From: Gammaproteobacteria bacterium
GTDB lineage: Bacteria; Pseudomonadota; Gammaproteobacteria; Pseudomonadales; IMCC2047
Assembly: GCA_021773395.1 (NCBI GenBank)
Contig: JAJFKB010000002.1
Location: 1 to 64,000 of the forward strand
Reading direction: 5' to 3'
Length of the DNA stretch: 64,000 nt
Below, piece by piece: positions 35,981 to 44,916 of the stretch (position 1 is its first letter; each line of letters opens with the position of its first letter). A program made the position numbers and the translations under genes. The notes below the pieces were generated by a model. It ran no database searches, was not told the DNA's origin, and was given only the letters and a program-made list of their open reading frames with translations.

Positions 35981-38791
35981 CTAACCCTGTTCGGTGGTAG
36001 CGTTAAGTTTGTATTTTCCTTCATCTATTGCTTCTCTGATCTGCTCACGAAGGGCCTGCTGAAGGCCAGGCAATTTAATACCTTCCAAAATACTAATTGC
36101 CGCTCGAGGCTCATGATTTCGAATTAAACTTTGAGCTAAATGGAGTTGAATTTCCGGGTTTCCCGGCAGCAGCTGATTTGCTCGTTCAAATAAGCGTAAC
36201 GCCCGACTATTATTTCCCTGGTTTAGCATTGCCAAACCATAAGTATCAATAACTAGCGGGTTTTTGGGTGAAAGCTTATATGCGATTTCTGCATGCTGAT
36301 AAGCTTTATCTAAATTACCATTCTCAAATCCAATCATCGCGATTTCATTATGATAAACCCAATTATTTTCATCAATATTAAGAAGTCGACCGTACAGCGC
36401 AATGGAGTTATCAAAACGCCGTTCATCTTTATAGTAGGCGGCCAGTTGAAAGAGCACTTCCCGAGACTCTGGCACCTGCTCCAACCAATCATTTAGTATC
36501 TTCTCGCCCTCTTTTTTTTGGTCAATTCTAATATGTGCACTTGCAAGTGCAATCGCTGTCTTTTCAGTAGGCTCTGTATCATAAACCTTTGAGAAAATCG
36601 CAATAGCCCTCTTAAACTCTCCTTTCGACATTGCAAGTCTACCACTTAGAATAGATACGGCTGTATCATTGGTACTATCTTGCTTTAAATTCAAATAGAT
36701 TGTTTCAGCATCTTGTCTTTTTCCTTGTCTCAGCAAAACATTTGCAAGTTCAATGCTTGCGTCGACATAACCCGGCGATATTAATATAGCTTTTCTAAAA
36801 GATCCTATGGCACTCGAAACGTCTCCTTTATTTTTATATGCCAATCCCAGCCAATAATATGTCGAAGAGGCTTGCGGCGCGCTCCTAGCCATTACAGTCA
36901 AAACTTCAATAGCTTCATCGGTTTTACCTGCTGCAAGCCTAGCTCGCCCCAAAACTTCAAGCAAAGCAAGCTCGTCAGGAAACTTAACAAGCATTGGCTC
37001 CAGAATACGTTCGGCCTTCAATGGCTTATTTATCACCAAATAAAACCTGGAAAGCAACAGGAACGCCAAATTGTCATCTGGATATTTTTCAGTTAATAAC
37101 CTCAAGTACTTCTCAGTTGCGTCGCTATTACCTAAATTGGCCTCCTTCCGAACCAATGCATAAAGGATGAGTCTAGAATCGGGATTTTTCTGGAGCGCTT
37201 GCTCCAAAACTGATTTTGCTTCATTATCTTCATTTTTTCTAGCAAGAAGTATCCCTAAATTTAAGGCGGCCTCCTCAGAATTCGGGTCGATGTCTAGGGC
37301 CTTTCTATAGGAATTTTCGGACGCAGCGATATCACCCATCTTCATATGGGCTATTCCGGAATAAATATAGCCAGCACTTTCACTTGGAGATAGTTCCTGA
37401 AGCTCAATAGCTTTTACCAACGCTTCCTCATATTTCTTTGCTTTCAGTAAATTCTGAATCAGCAAAATCTTAGGCTCATCGCTTTCTGGCTCCATTTCTG
37501 CAGCAGCAGCCAAATCCGATAACCCCTCATCCAGAGTTCCTAATGAAAGTTTACTTAATCCAAGCAGAGCTCTAATTTGAGCGTTTTCAGGATCAATTTG
37601 GGCGGCCCTTAGAAAATACTCATTAGCCTCTTCTATTTTTCCTGTTATTGAAGCCAGCCTGCCAATTCCAGCCAGCAGCGACGCATCATCTATCTCTCTA
37701 GTCGCTAGTGGTTTAAGTATTTCCAGGGCCAGCCCATCATTACCTAAACGCCTGTGAGTCTCACCAAGCAGTCTTCTTGCGAATTCATAGTCTGGTGCAA
37801 CGGCCACCACTCGCTCCAAACGACCGACTGCCTGTTCATACTCTTTGAGCGCAAAGTTCGTAGCACCCGCAACTAGCAGACTGGGAAAATGTTTGCCATC
37901 CCGCTTTAGCACCTGTTCCGTATATTTTTTTGCACTCCCGTAGTCTTTTAGCTCAAACGCAGCTAACCCTCTTAGATAGTTGGTATAGAGGTGATACGGA
38001 TCTTTTTGTAACAACTGATCCAGATTTTTTACTGCTTCCTCAACTTCTTTCTTGGCTAATAGCGATAACGACAACCCCAGTCTCGCCAATAAATGATTTC
38101 TATCAGTCTCGAGCACAGTTTTATAGGCATTCTGAGATTCTTCATATTGGCCCAAAAAGTAGTGTAGATCTCCTTCCATCAACAAAACATCTTTATGTTT
38201 TGAGTCATTGCTTTTGGCCTGGTCTAAAATGTTCTGCGCCTGCTCACTATTGCCCTGCCTTAAATATAACCGTGAAAGACCAACGTAACTACTCACATAT
38301 TCAGTATCTAGTTTAATGGCCTTTCGATATTCCTTTTGAGCAAAATCAAGTTGCCCCATGTCTCGCAAAGCATCGGCCTTAATAGTTAAAATGCGTGCCT
38401 TGACGGAGGGTGCATCATTAGACTCAACCTTAATCTCATCCAAAACATTTTGGTATTTCCCCTGCATATAGATTGCTTTCCCTAGCGGTATCACAACACT
38501 ACGAAAATCAATCCCTAGTTGTACTGCTTTTCTAAGTTCTTTTTCTCCCGATTCACCATTTCCTAGCTCAACATGTAGTTTCCCCAGCAGCCAACGAGCT
38601 TCAGGATTCTCGGGGTTCTTGGCAGCTGCATTTTTTAGATCTATGGTTGCACTCACCAACTCACCTTTATCCTGAAAATCCTTTGCCCTCTGCACAAGCT
38701 CAATATCTGTAAGGTCTTTCTGACAAGCATTTAGAGTTAACACCACAAATAACAGGGCAACCCTCGATATGTGTGTATGATTTATCATCAC
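35981..38791 (-). CDS. prsT: PEP-CTERM system TPR-repeat lipoprotein PrsT
   Basis: 936 residues. A lipoprotein signal (ALLFVVLTLNAC) is followed by some two dozen TPR-like repeats (for example AARWLLGKLHVELGNGESGE, YIYSGIAHMKMGDIAASE, YYWLGLAYKNKGDVSSAIGS). Length and repeats match the PrsT family that co-occurs with exosortase A and PrsK/PrsR. Anchored to a membrane facing the periplasm, it probably scaffolds export or sorting components. Downstream, after a short gap, comes the nitroreductase-like gene on the same strand. Confidence 0.93.
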   Translation of the reverse strand: MMINHTHISRVALLFVVLTLNACQKDLTDIELVQRAKDFQDKGELVSATIDLKNAAAKNPENPEARWLLGKLHVELGNGESGEKELRKAVQLGIDFRSVVIPLGKAIYMQGKYQNVLDEIKVESNDAPSVKARILTIKADALRDMGQLDFAQKEYRKAIKLDTEYVSSYVGLSRLYLRQGNSEQAQNILDQAKSNDSKHKDVLLMEGDLHYFLGQYEESQNAYKTVLETDRNHLLARLGLSLSLLAKKEVEEAVKNLDQLLQKDPYHLYTNYLRGLAAFELKDYGSAKKYTEQVLKRDGKHFPSLLVAGATNFALKEYEQAVGRLERVVAVAPDYEFARRLLGETHRRLGNDGLALEILKPLATREIDDASLLAGIGRLASITGKIEEANEYFLRAAQIDPENAQIRALLGLSKLSLGTLDEGLSDLAAAAEMEPESDEPKILLIQNLLKAKKYEEALVKAIELQELSPSESAGYIYSGIAHMKMGDIAASENSYRKALDIDPNSEEAALNLGILLARKNEDNEAKSVLEQALQKNPDSRLILYALVRKEANLGNSDATEKYLRLLTEKYPDDNLAFLLLSRFYLVINKPLKAERILEPMLVKFPDELALLEVLGRARLAAGKTDEAIEVLTVMARSAPQASSTYYWLGLAYKNKGDVSSAIGSFRKAILISPGYVDASIELANVLLRQGKRQDAETIYLNLKQDSTNDTAVSILSGRLAMSKGEFKRAIAIFSKVYDTEPTEKTAIALASAHIRIDQKKEGEKILNDWLEQVPESREVLFQLAAYYKDERRFDNSIALYGRLLNIDENNWVYHNEIAMIGFENGNLDKAYQHAEIAYKLSPKNPLVIDTYGLAMLNQGNNSRALRLFERANQLLPGNPEIQLHLAQSLIRNHEPRAAISILEGIKLPGLQQALREQIREAIDEGKYKLNATTEQG

Positions 38792-38935
38792 TTATTCCTT
38801 TGCTTATACCTCTACCAATTCCACTCCAGCTATAACGCAAGCAATCGAGCTTTGGTGGCTCTCAAATACTAGAATACAAAACAGCAAGTTATCGCTTTTG
38901 CACCACCGAAAACCGACTAAATACTCAAACGGATA

Positions 38936-40141
38936 TTAAAAATACCGGGCAATTTGTAGCTCTATATAATCATCGCCCCGTAAATCATAGAGTAATTCTT
39001 GTTTATCCATACTAGATAGAACTCTCGCCTCCAGACTTACTTTCCAGGATTGCCCCAGTCGCCGGTTCGCCTCTATACTTGCAAAACTTGCCTGGGAATC
39101 CGCATCGACTATCGCTCCCGCCAACAATTCAGTGCTTTGCACATCATTAAGTACCCATCGCGCGCCAATAAAAATATCATTTTCAAACGCTGTCGTGGCA
39201 TTTTCATCCCGGTCATCATAATGATATTCAACCAGGAAGCCTAAATCCGATGTACTATCGTTTACACCCACAATGGTATATTCAAACCCTCCCACAAACG
39301 CAATATAGTCTTCCCTGTCATTTTGGTTATATATCGCTTCCAGCTTCCATAGCCAGTCTCCTTTGGTTGCCTGCAGATCCAGACTGGTCTGATCTATTTG
39401 CTGGTAGTAGGGCAGCAATACGACCCCCCCATTATCTAAAGCGGGTATCAATAAGGGTTCTCTGCTGGTTCCTGTAAAATGGGCAATCCCAATATCCCAG
39501 TCACCGATCCAGTGACTCCATCTGACCGCAAAGTCTGTATGGTTTTCCTCCGCACCGGATTCATACAAAGGATGATCGGTATCAACGACAAACCGACTGC
39601 GCAAACGCCCGTCCTCTCCGGCAAACGTGCGTTCGCGAAAGTATGGCAGGACAAATAACTCCACAGTCCCCCAGTTTTTAACCCAGCTCAAATTAATCAT
39701 GGGTTGCCCGAGTTTATCCTCCGCATCTATGTTTTCAACCAGGTCGGTCTGGTTAATCACATCAACCAGATGCTGTGATTCGGTTACTCCCCAGAACACT
39801 TTGACAGCGCCAGCCTTAATTTCCAGATCACCAAAGGTTCCACGCCAATACAACTCTCTGAGATCCGCGTGGGTGCGCTCATCATCGTTAACTTCATAGC
39901 GAAAAAAGGGACTGAAAACGACACGCTGATCGCCTTCTTTTAAATCCACATAGAATTCCGGCTCAATTGCGACGGAAAAATTTTGATCATCCTGGTTTTC
40001 ATATAACGCATCTGAGGAAAAAACACGGGTATCAAAACTTACGCTGCCTGACCACTCTCCCTGCGCTATCGCAAAGCAGGACAACAACGATGCCAGAGGC
40101 AATAAGAGCAGTTTAATCTTGAGGTGTTTATCTGAAATCAC
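38936..40141 (-). CDS. Outer-membrane beta-barrel protein (DUF1302-like)
   Basis: 401 residues with signal peptide (LLLLPLASLLSCFAIAQG) and alternating amphipathic strands, ending in YIELQIARYF with terminal Phe. DLRELYWRGTFGDLEIKAGAVKVFWG resembles porin-like proteins found with LolA-like and RND partners. Probably part of a trans-envelope unit with the two genes upstream (40279-43493). Ligand unknown. Confidence 0.75.
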   Translation of the reverse strand: MISDKHLKIKLLLLPLASLLSCFAIAQGEWSGSVSFDTRVFSSDALYENQDDQNFSVAIEPEFYVDLKEGDQRVVFSPFFRYEVNDDERTHADLRELYWRGTFGDLEIKAGAVKVFWGVTESQHLVDVINQTDLVENIDAEDKLGQPMINLSWVKNWGTVELFVLPYFRERTFAGEDGRLRSRFVVDTDHPLYESGAEENHTDFAVRWSHWIGDWDIGIAHFTGTSREPLLIPALDNGGVVLLPYYQQIDQTSLDLQATKGDWLWKLEAIYNQNDREDYIAFVGGFEYTIVGVNDSTSDLGFLVEYHYDDRDENATTAFENDIFIGARWVLNDVQSTELLAGAIVDADSQASFASIEANRRLGQSWKVSLEARVLSSMDKQELLYDLRGDDYIELQIARYF

Positions 40142-40278
40142 TTTTCTGGAATTCCATTTTATCTTTGTTATATAAGCCTTGAACTTAAAGTTAAACTCAG
40201 CCAGGCGAATGTGCCATTCCCGTTTTTGACCGGTAGAGCCTGATATTGGGAAATCTACACTTTAAAAAGTGAATTACC

Positions 40279-41103
40279 CTAACGGGTTTTAGCCAGGCTG
40301 TTGCGATTAAAATCCCTGTCAGTATACCCATTTCGAAAAATAAATTCGCCCCATTCCAGTGTGGTACTCTTCCCTGTTTGATGGTTTTCCATATCCATTT
40401 TTTGTGCCCGCCAGTATTTATCCAGATAGCGTTTATAGTCTAAAAACGTGAGCGTTTTGAGGTGCGTATGTTTACGATCATAATAGTCTACCCTGAAGGG
40501 GCGGTAGTGTTCTTTACCAATCCAGATAATTTGGCGTGTGTAGCCCGATTTCTTATCAACTGGAAATTGCTCGATGACAAACATAGCTCGTCCATCCACC
40601 ACTTCCTCCCGTAGATATCTGTACTCATATTTATCAACTTCCTGTGAAGACATGTCTTCATAGGCAAATTCACTCCCCATAAACGGACCGGATTTGTTTT
40701 TTGAAGCGATGCGCTTAACTCGCTTTAGTGCAGGCAGATATAGCCACTGATCATCCTCTCCGGATTTATGTGCAAACGTTAGTAACGCGGTACCCTTGAC
40801 GTCTCGTGGGTCATCAAAAACAAAAATACTTTTATCACCATCTTCCGAAACCTCCAACACTTTTGAACGCATCGTCCGAATAGCAGCCTCCCCCCTCTTA
40901 TTACGTAATACCATTTTCAGGTCAGCCCTGCTATCACTGAAGCCCTGATCACGCCTCTCTGCCTCAAGCGCTATTGCAAGCCCCTTTTCTTCAGGAGTTT
41001 CTGCACTGGCTCCGACCAGAGTGCTCACCATCAACAGGAACCCGGCAACAATAGCGCCCGTTTTAATATTTACTTGCTTAATCAAAGTACGGCTCCATGA
41101 CAC
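40279..41103 (-). CDS. LolA-like outer-membrane lipoprotein-sorting protein
   Basis: 274 residues with signal peptide (AGFLLMVSTLVGASA). SKVLEVSEDGDKSIFVFDDPRDVKGTALL, DQWLYLPALKRVKRI and GSEFAYEDMS are typical of the LolA-fold proteins encoded next to RND/MMPL transporters. Presumed periplasmic carrier for a lipid or lipoprotein cargo. The start overlaps the end of the transporter gene by 22 bases. Confidence 0.88.
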   Translation of the reverse strand: MSWSRTLIKQVNIKTGAIVAGFLLMVSTLVGASAETPEEKGLAIALEAERRDQGFSDSRADLKMVLRNKRGEAAIRTMRSKVLEVSEDGDKSIFVFDDPRDVKGTALLTFAHKSGEDDQWLYLPALKRVKRIASKNKSGPFMGSEFAYEDMSSQEVDKYEYRYLREEVVDGRAMFVIEQFPVDKKSGYTRQIIWIGKEHYRPFRVDYYDRKHTHLKTLTFLDYKRYLDKYWRAQKMDMENHQTGKSTTLEWGEFIFRNGYTDRDFNRNSLAKTR

Positions 41104-43493
41104 TGTTCGTCTTTTTTGCTATCAAGAATTATGAGTAGTGGTGGCAATAATAAAAAGTCAATCACTAGCGCCAGTATTATAGCAATCAAGGTTATCATTG
41201 AGCTATCCGCATTCAATGCAAAACCAGACTGCGACATAATCGCAAAGCCTATGACCAATGCGAGGCTGGTCACGACTAGCGCCTGACCGACAGTGTTAAA
41301 TGCATAACGCACTGCATCTGGACTGGTCAAATGATGCTCCCTGCGGGCTCTTAGGTATTTGGTCACGAAGTGAACCGTATCGTCCACCACAATCCCCAAA
41401 GTCATAGTCATCACCATGGCTACGCCCATATTGACCTGACCAACAAATAGTCCCCACAGCCCAAAAGCCATCCCCGCCGGCAAGAGATTGGGGATCAAGC
41501 TTAACAAGCCCAGTTTAATACTGCGTAATGCGAAAATCAGAATGAGTGAGATCGCAATCATGCCTGCCAATACGCCCTTGATCATCGTATCCGTTGAGCG
41601 TTTAAAAATATCAGAAAACATGATGCTGACACCAACCGCTCGACCGAACATGTCGGGAATATTCCCAGAAAGCCATTGTTCACTATCATCGCGAAATGTT
41701 CTGATCTCGTTGGTAGAAACGCCCGCCAAGGTGGCAACCACTCTGGTCGACGACTTGTCCAGATTGATCTGATTATTCAGATCCAGACCATAGGGTAAAG
41801 ACAGTTCGTAGAGCAACAGGTACTGAGATGCCACTTCTTTACTGTCCGGCAAGCGATGCCATTGTGGGTCGTCTGCATGCAAATTCATATTCAGTCGTTT
41901 CATAGTATCGGAAAACACACTGACATGTTCCACCTCAGGACGTTTTCGTAACCACTGCGCGAAGGCATCCAGCCCTTTTAAATACTCAGGATCCGTGACA
42001 CCGTTGGTGCCTGACGAAGGGATGGAAAACTCTACCGGATGCACCCCGGTCAGATTTTTTTCTATATAATCAGTGTCAGTCCTAAATTCAAATTCAGGGC
42101 TAAAAAACTTAACCATTTCATTATTTGCCTCGTTTTTAGCAATCGCCCCCAGCAGAAAAACTGCGGCAATAAACATGACCCATAACAACCTGTTCCGATT
42201 ACGCAAAACAAAGCCTGCAAATATATCCATGCTTTTGTCGCCGATCAGATTTAAAGTTCCTCTGGGACTTATTTTAACGCTTGCGATAAAGGCAGGTAAA
42301 AATGTGATTGATAGAATAAACGCTGTGAAAATCCCTGCGGCGCTAATATTGCCAAAATCCCTAAAGGGTGGAACATCGATAAAATTAAAGGTCAAAAAGC
42401 CTATGGCGGTGGTCAAACTGGTAAGCGCCACCGGCAGGAAATTGACCTTAATGCTATTAATCAGCGCCCTGTTTTTGCTTTGTCCCTCAGCAAGAAAACG
42501 AAACATTGATACCAGGAGATGTATCGCGTCTGCAACAGCCAGGGTCATTATCATGGTAGGTGCTGCGATCGACGAGATAGACAAATAAAGCCCCGACCAA
42601 CCAGCCACCCCCAGCGCGCTAACCACGGATAAAGTAATCAGCAATACGACCGCTATAAGCGCGCTGAAAGAACGGAGCAGAAACAAAATTGATAGCATAA
42701 TACCCAAGTACATCAAGGGCATTAGAGTGACCGAATCCTTTTGCCCCACCTCTTGAAAAGCTGCATTCACCATTAACACACCGCCAATGTGCAACTGCAC
42801 GCCATCAAATTTGTGTTCGGTCTCCTGCGCCAGATTACGAACTTCGCTCACCAGTTTACCCAGTGCAGCAGGTTCATTATCTGGCATTTCAAAACTGATA
42901 AGTATTCCTGTCGCTTTAGCATCTGGTGCTATCAGGCGATCAACCAGGCGCGAATCCGAAACAGCTATCTTCGTCCTATCCACAAAAGATAGACGAGTAA
43001 AATCGGAGTCAGACTCAAACAACCCTTCAACAACCAGATCATCATTATCTGCATAGGTGTATTGGAAATTTACAATTGAATCAACACGCTGGGAGTATGG
43101 TAGTTGCCATCCCTGGTCGGTGAGAAATCTTAGCGCTTTTATAGCCTCGGGGTGAAATACGTTATCGCTTGAGTGACTGACCGCCAGCAGAATATTATCA
43201 TTCTTGGTATAGGAGTTTTCCAATGCCTCATAGGCCATCAATTGTGGGTTATCTTTACTAAAGTAAATTCGATAGTCATCTACAAAAGTTAGATTGCGCG
43301 CGCCATACGCGATCAGGGCTACTATCAAAAGGGAACTGACTAACACCAGGGCTCTATGGTCAATAATCCAGCAGGCATAGCGTTCGATTAAAAAGTCTGA
43401 TTTAGACTCTTTCAATGTTCTGCTCCCGGTCTCCCTACAGAACTCCCTACAGAACTCCCTACGGAACTCCCTACGGAACTCCCGAAATAACAT
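41082..43493 (-). CDS. RND/MMPL family transporter
   Basis: Up to 803 residues with two sets of transmembrane segments and large periplasmic loops; two sterol-sensing-like halves (LMYLGIMLSILFLLRSFSALI and MTLGIVVDDTVHFVTKYLRA). The N-terminal 25 residues encode a repeat (REFRREFC) produced by a 12-bp tandem repeat, so the real start may be the TTG at 43415, preceded by GGGAG, giving 777 residues. Likely moves hydrophobic cargo to the LolA-like protein downstream. Confidence 0.9.
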   Translation of the reverse strand: MLFREFRREFRREFCREFCRETGSRTLKESKSDFLIERYACWIIDHRALVLVSSLLIVALIAYGARNLTFVDDYRIYFSKDNPQLMAYEALENSYTKNDNILLAVSHSSDNVFHPEAIKALRFLTDQGWQLPYSQRVDSIVNFQYTYADNDDLVVEGLFESDSDFTRLSFVDRTKIAVSDSRLVDRLIAPDAKATGILISFEMPDNEPAALGKLVSEVRNLAQETEHKFDGVQLHIGGVLMVNAAFQEVGQKDSVTLMPLMYLGIMLSILFLLRSFSALIAVVLLITLSVVSALGVAGWSGLYLSISSIAAPTMIMTLAVADAIHLLVSMFRFLAEGQSKNRALINSIKVNFLPVALTSLTTAIGFLTFNFIDVPPFRDFGNISAAGIFTAFILSITFLPAFIASVKISPRGTLNLIGDKSMDIFAGFVLRNRNRLLWVMFIAAVFLLGAIAKNEANNEMVKFFSPEFEFRTDTDYIEKNLTGVHPVEFSIPSSGTNGVTDPEYLKGLDAFAQWLRKRPEVEHVSVFSDTMKRLNMNLHADDPQWHRLPDSKEVASQYLLLYELSLPYGLDLNNQINLDKSSTRVVATLAGVSTNEIRTFRDDSEQWLSGNIPDMFGRAVGVSIMFSDIFKRSTDTMIKGVLAGMIAISLILIFALRSIKLGLLSLIPNLLPAGMAFGLWGLFVGQVNMGVAMVMTMTLGIVVDDTVHFVTKYLRARREHHLTSPDAVRYAFNTVGQALVVTSLALVIGFAIMSQSGFALNADSSMITLIAIILALVIDFLLLPPLLIILDSKKDEQCHGAVL
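43431..43484 (-). repeat. 12-bp tandem repeat at the transporter gene start
   Basis: Four and a half units of CTCCCTACAGAA or CTCCCTACGGAA (+ strand). On the coding strand each unit holds AGGGAG, a Shine-Dalgarno-like core, and units do not shift the frame (12 = 4 codons). Confidence 0.8.
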
Positions 43494-43533
43494 CCATATT
43501 GGGCGATTTTAATCAAGTGATCTGCCCCAGGAG

Positions 43534-44916
43534 TCACTCAACCTCAACAATCCCATACTTCCCCATCAAAGAATAAAGCGTTGGTCTTGTCACACCTAAT
43601 AACTCAGCTGTTTTCGAAACATTTCCTTCAGCATAATTCATAGCACGCCGTATCACATCGCCCTCTGCCGACTCCCTTACCTCCTTGAGGTTAAACGGCA
43701 TCGTGCTCTGCCCCTCTAGCTCATTATCCAGTTCAAGATCCTCAGCTGACACCTGCTTACCATCGGCCATAATGACTGCCCGGTTAATTTTATTCTCCAG
43801 CTCTCGAATATTCCCTGGCCAACTGTAGGCCGTCATAGCGTCCAATGCATCTGTGGTGAAATTCTTCACCGCTTTATTATGCTTTTGTGCACACCTGTTA
43901 AGGATAGCTCGCGCTATCAGAACGACGTCGCCGTCCCGTTCCTTAAGTGGTGGAATATCCACGGTGATTTCGGTGAGGCGATAGTAAAGATCCTCTCGAA
44001 ACAAGCCCGCTTCGATCAGCTTTTTTAAGTCCTGATGGGTTGCGCAAAGTACCCTGACATCAATGGGAATCTCCATACGCCCGCCTATCCGTTCAATGGT
44101 TCTCTCCTGCAGAAATCGCAGCAATTTTGCCTGTAACGCCATCGGCAAATCTCCAATTTCATCCAGGAAAAAAGTGCCCCCATCCGCGTACTCTATTTTA
44201 CCTTTGGTCTGCTTAACTGCACCGGTGAAAGCTCCTTTTTCATAACCAAAAAGTTCACTTTCCAAAAGATTTTCCGGAATCGCCGCACAGTTGATTGCTA
44301 TAAAGGCCTTATCTTTACGAGGACTCATATTGTGCAGTGCTTTGGCAAGCACTTCTTTACCCGTGCCACTCTCACCCAACAGTAAGGTCGTCACATCGGT
44401 AGGAGCCACTTTTTCGATGGTTCGACAAATCTTTAACATTTTCTGGCTGCTAGCAATCACACCATCAAGAGGCATTTCACCTATATTCAACGAAAGCCTT
44501 TGGTTTTCATCCTCCAAGGCACGTAATCGGAAAGCCCGGTCAATTATGAGCCCCAGAATTTCCACATCAATAGGCTTTTGGTAGAAGTCATAAGCGCCCA
44601 TACCAATCGCTTTCACGGCGTTTTCACGATCATCATTACCGGTAACGACGACGACTTTTGTTTGCGGTGCCAAACTAAGAATTTCCTCTAGTGTACGCAA
44701 ACCTTCGGTTGCATTGGCTGGATCAGGCGGCAAACCAAGATCCAAAGTAACAACACTGGGCTCATATCGCCGCAACTCTTTAATAGCGGTTTCACGATCT
44801 CCGGCAACTACCACCTGATAATCCTCAAAGCACCACTTCAGCTGCTTCTGAATTCCCGCATCATCTTCAATCGCCAACAACACATTATTAGGCTTTTCTT
44901 CTTTTGCTTTGCTCAA
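43534..44916 (-). CDS. prsR: PEP-CTERM-box response regulator, sigma-54 activator PrsR
   Basis: 460 residues. Receiver domain with phospho-acceptor Asp59 (VVTLDLGLPPD) and Lys of YQKPID; AAA+ domain with GESGTGKE Walker A, the sigma-54 contact loop GAFTGA, and DEIGDLP Walker B; C-terminal Fis-type helix-turn-helix (AEGNVSKTAELLGVTRPTLYSLMGKY). Activates sigma-54 promoters; the two PEP-CTERM genes here have such promoters. Start overlaps the kinase gene stop by 4 bases. Confidence 0.96.
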   Translation of the reverse strand: MSKAKEEKPNNVLLAIEDDAGIQKQLKWCFEDYQVVVAGDRETAIKELRRYEPSVVTLDLGLPPDPANATEGLRTLEEILSLAPQTKVVVVTGNDDRENAVKAIGMGAYDFYQKPIDVEILGLIIDRAFRLRALEDENQRLSLNIGEMPLDGVIASSQKMLKICRTIEKVAPTDVTTLLLGESGTGKEVLAKALHNMSPRKDKAFIAINCAAIPENLLESELFGYEKGAFTGAVKQTKGKIEYADGGTFFLDEIGDLPMALQAKLLRFLQERTIERIGGRMEIPIDVRVLCATHQDLKKLIEAGLFREDLYYRLTEITVDIPPLKERDGDVVLIARAILNRCAQKHNKAVKNFTTDALDAMTAYSWPGNIRELENKINRAVIMADGKQVSAEDLELDNELEGQSTMPFNLKEVRESAEGDVIRRAMNYAEGNVSKTAELLGVTRPTLYSLMGKYGIVEVE

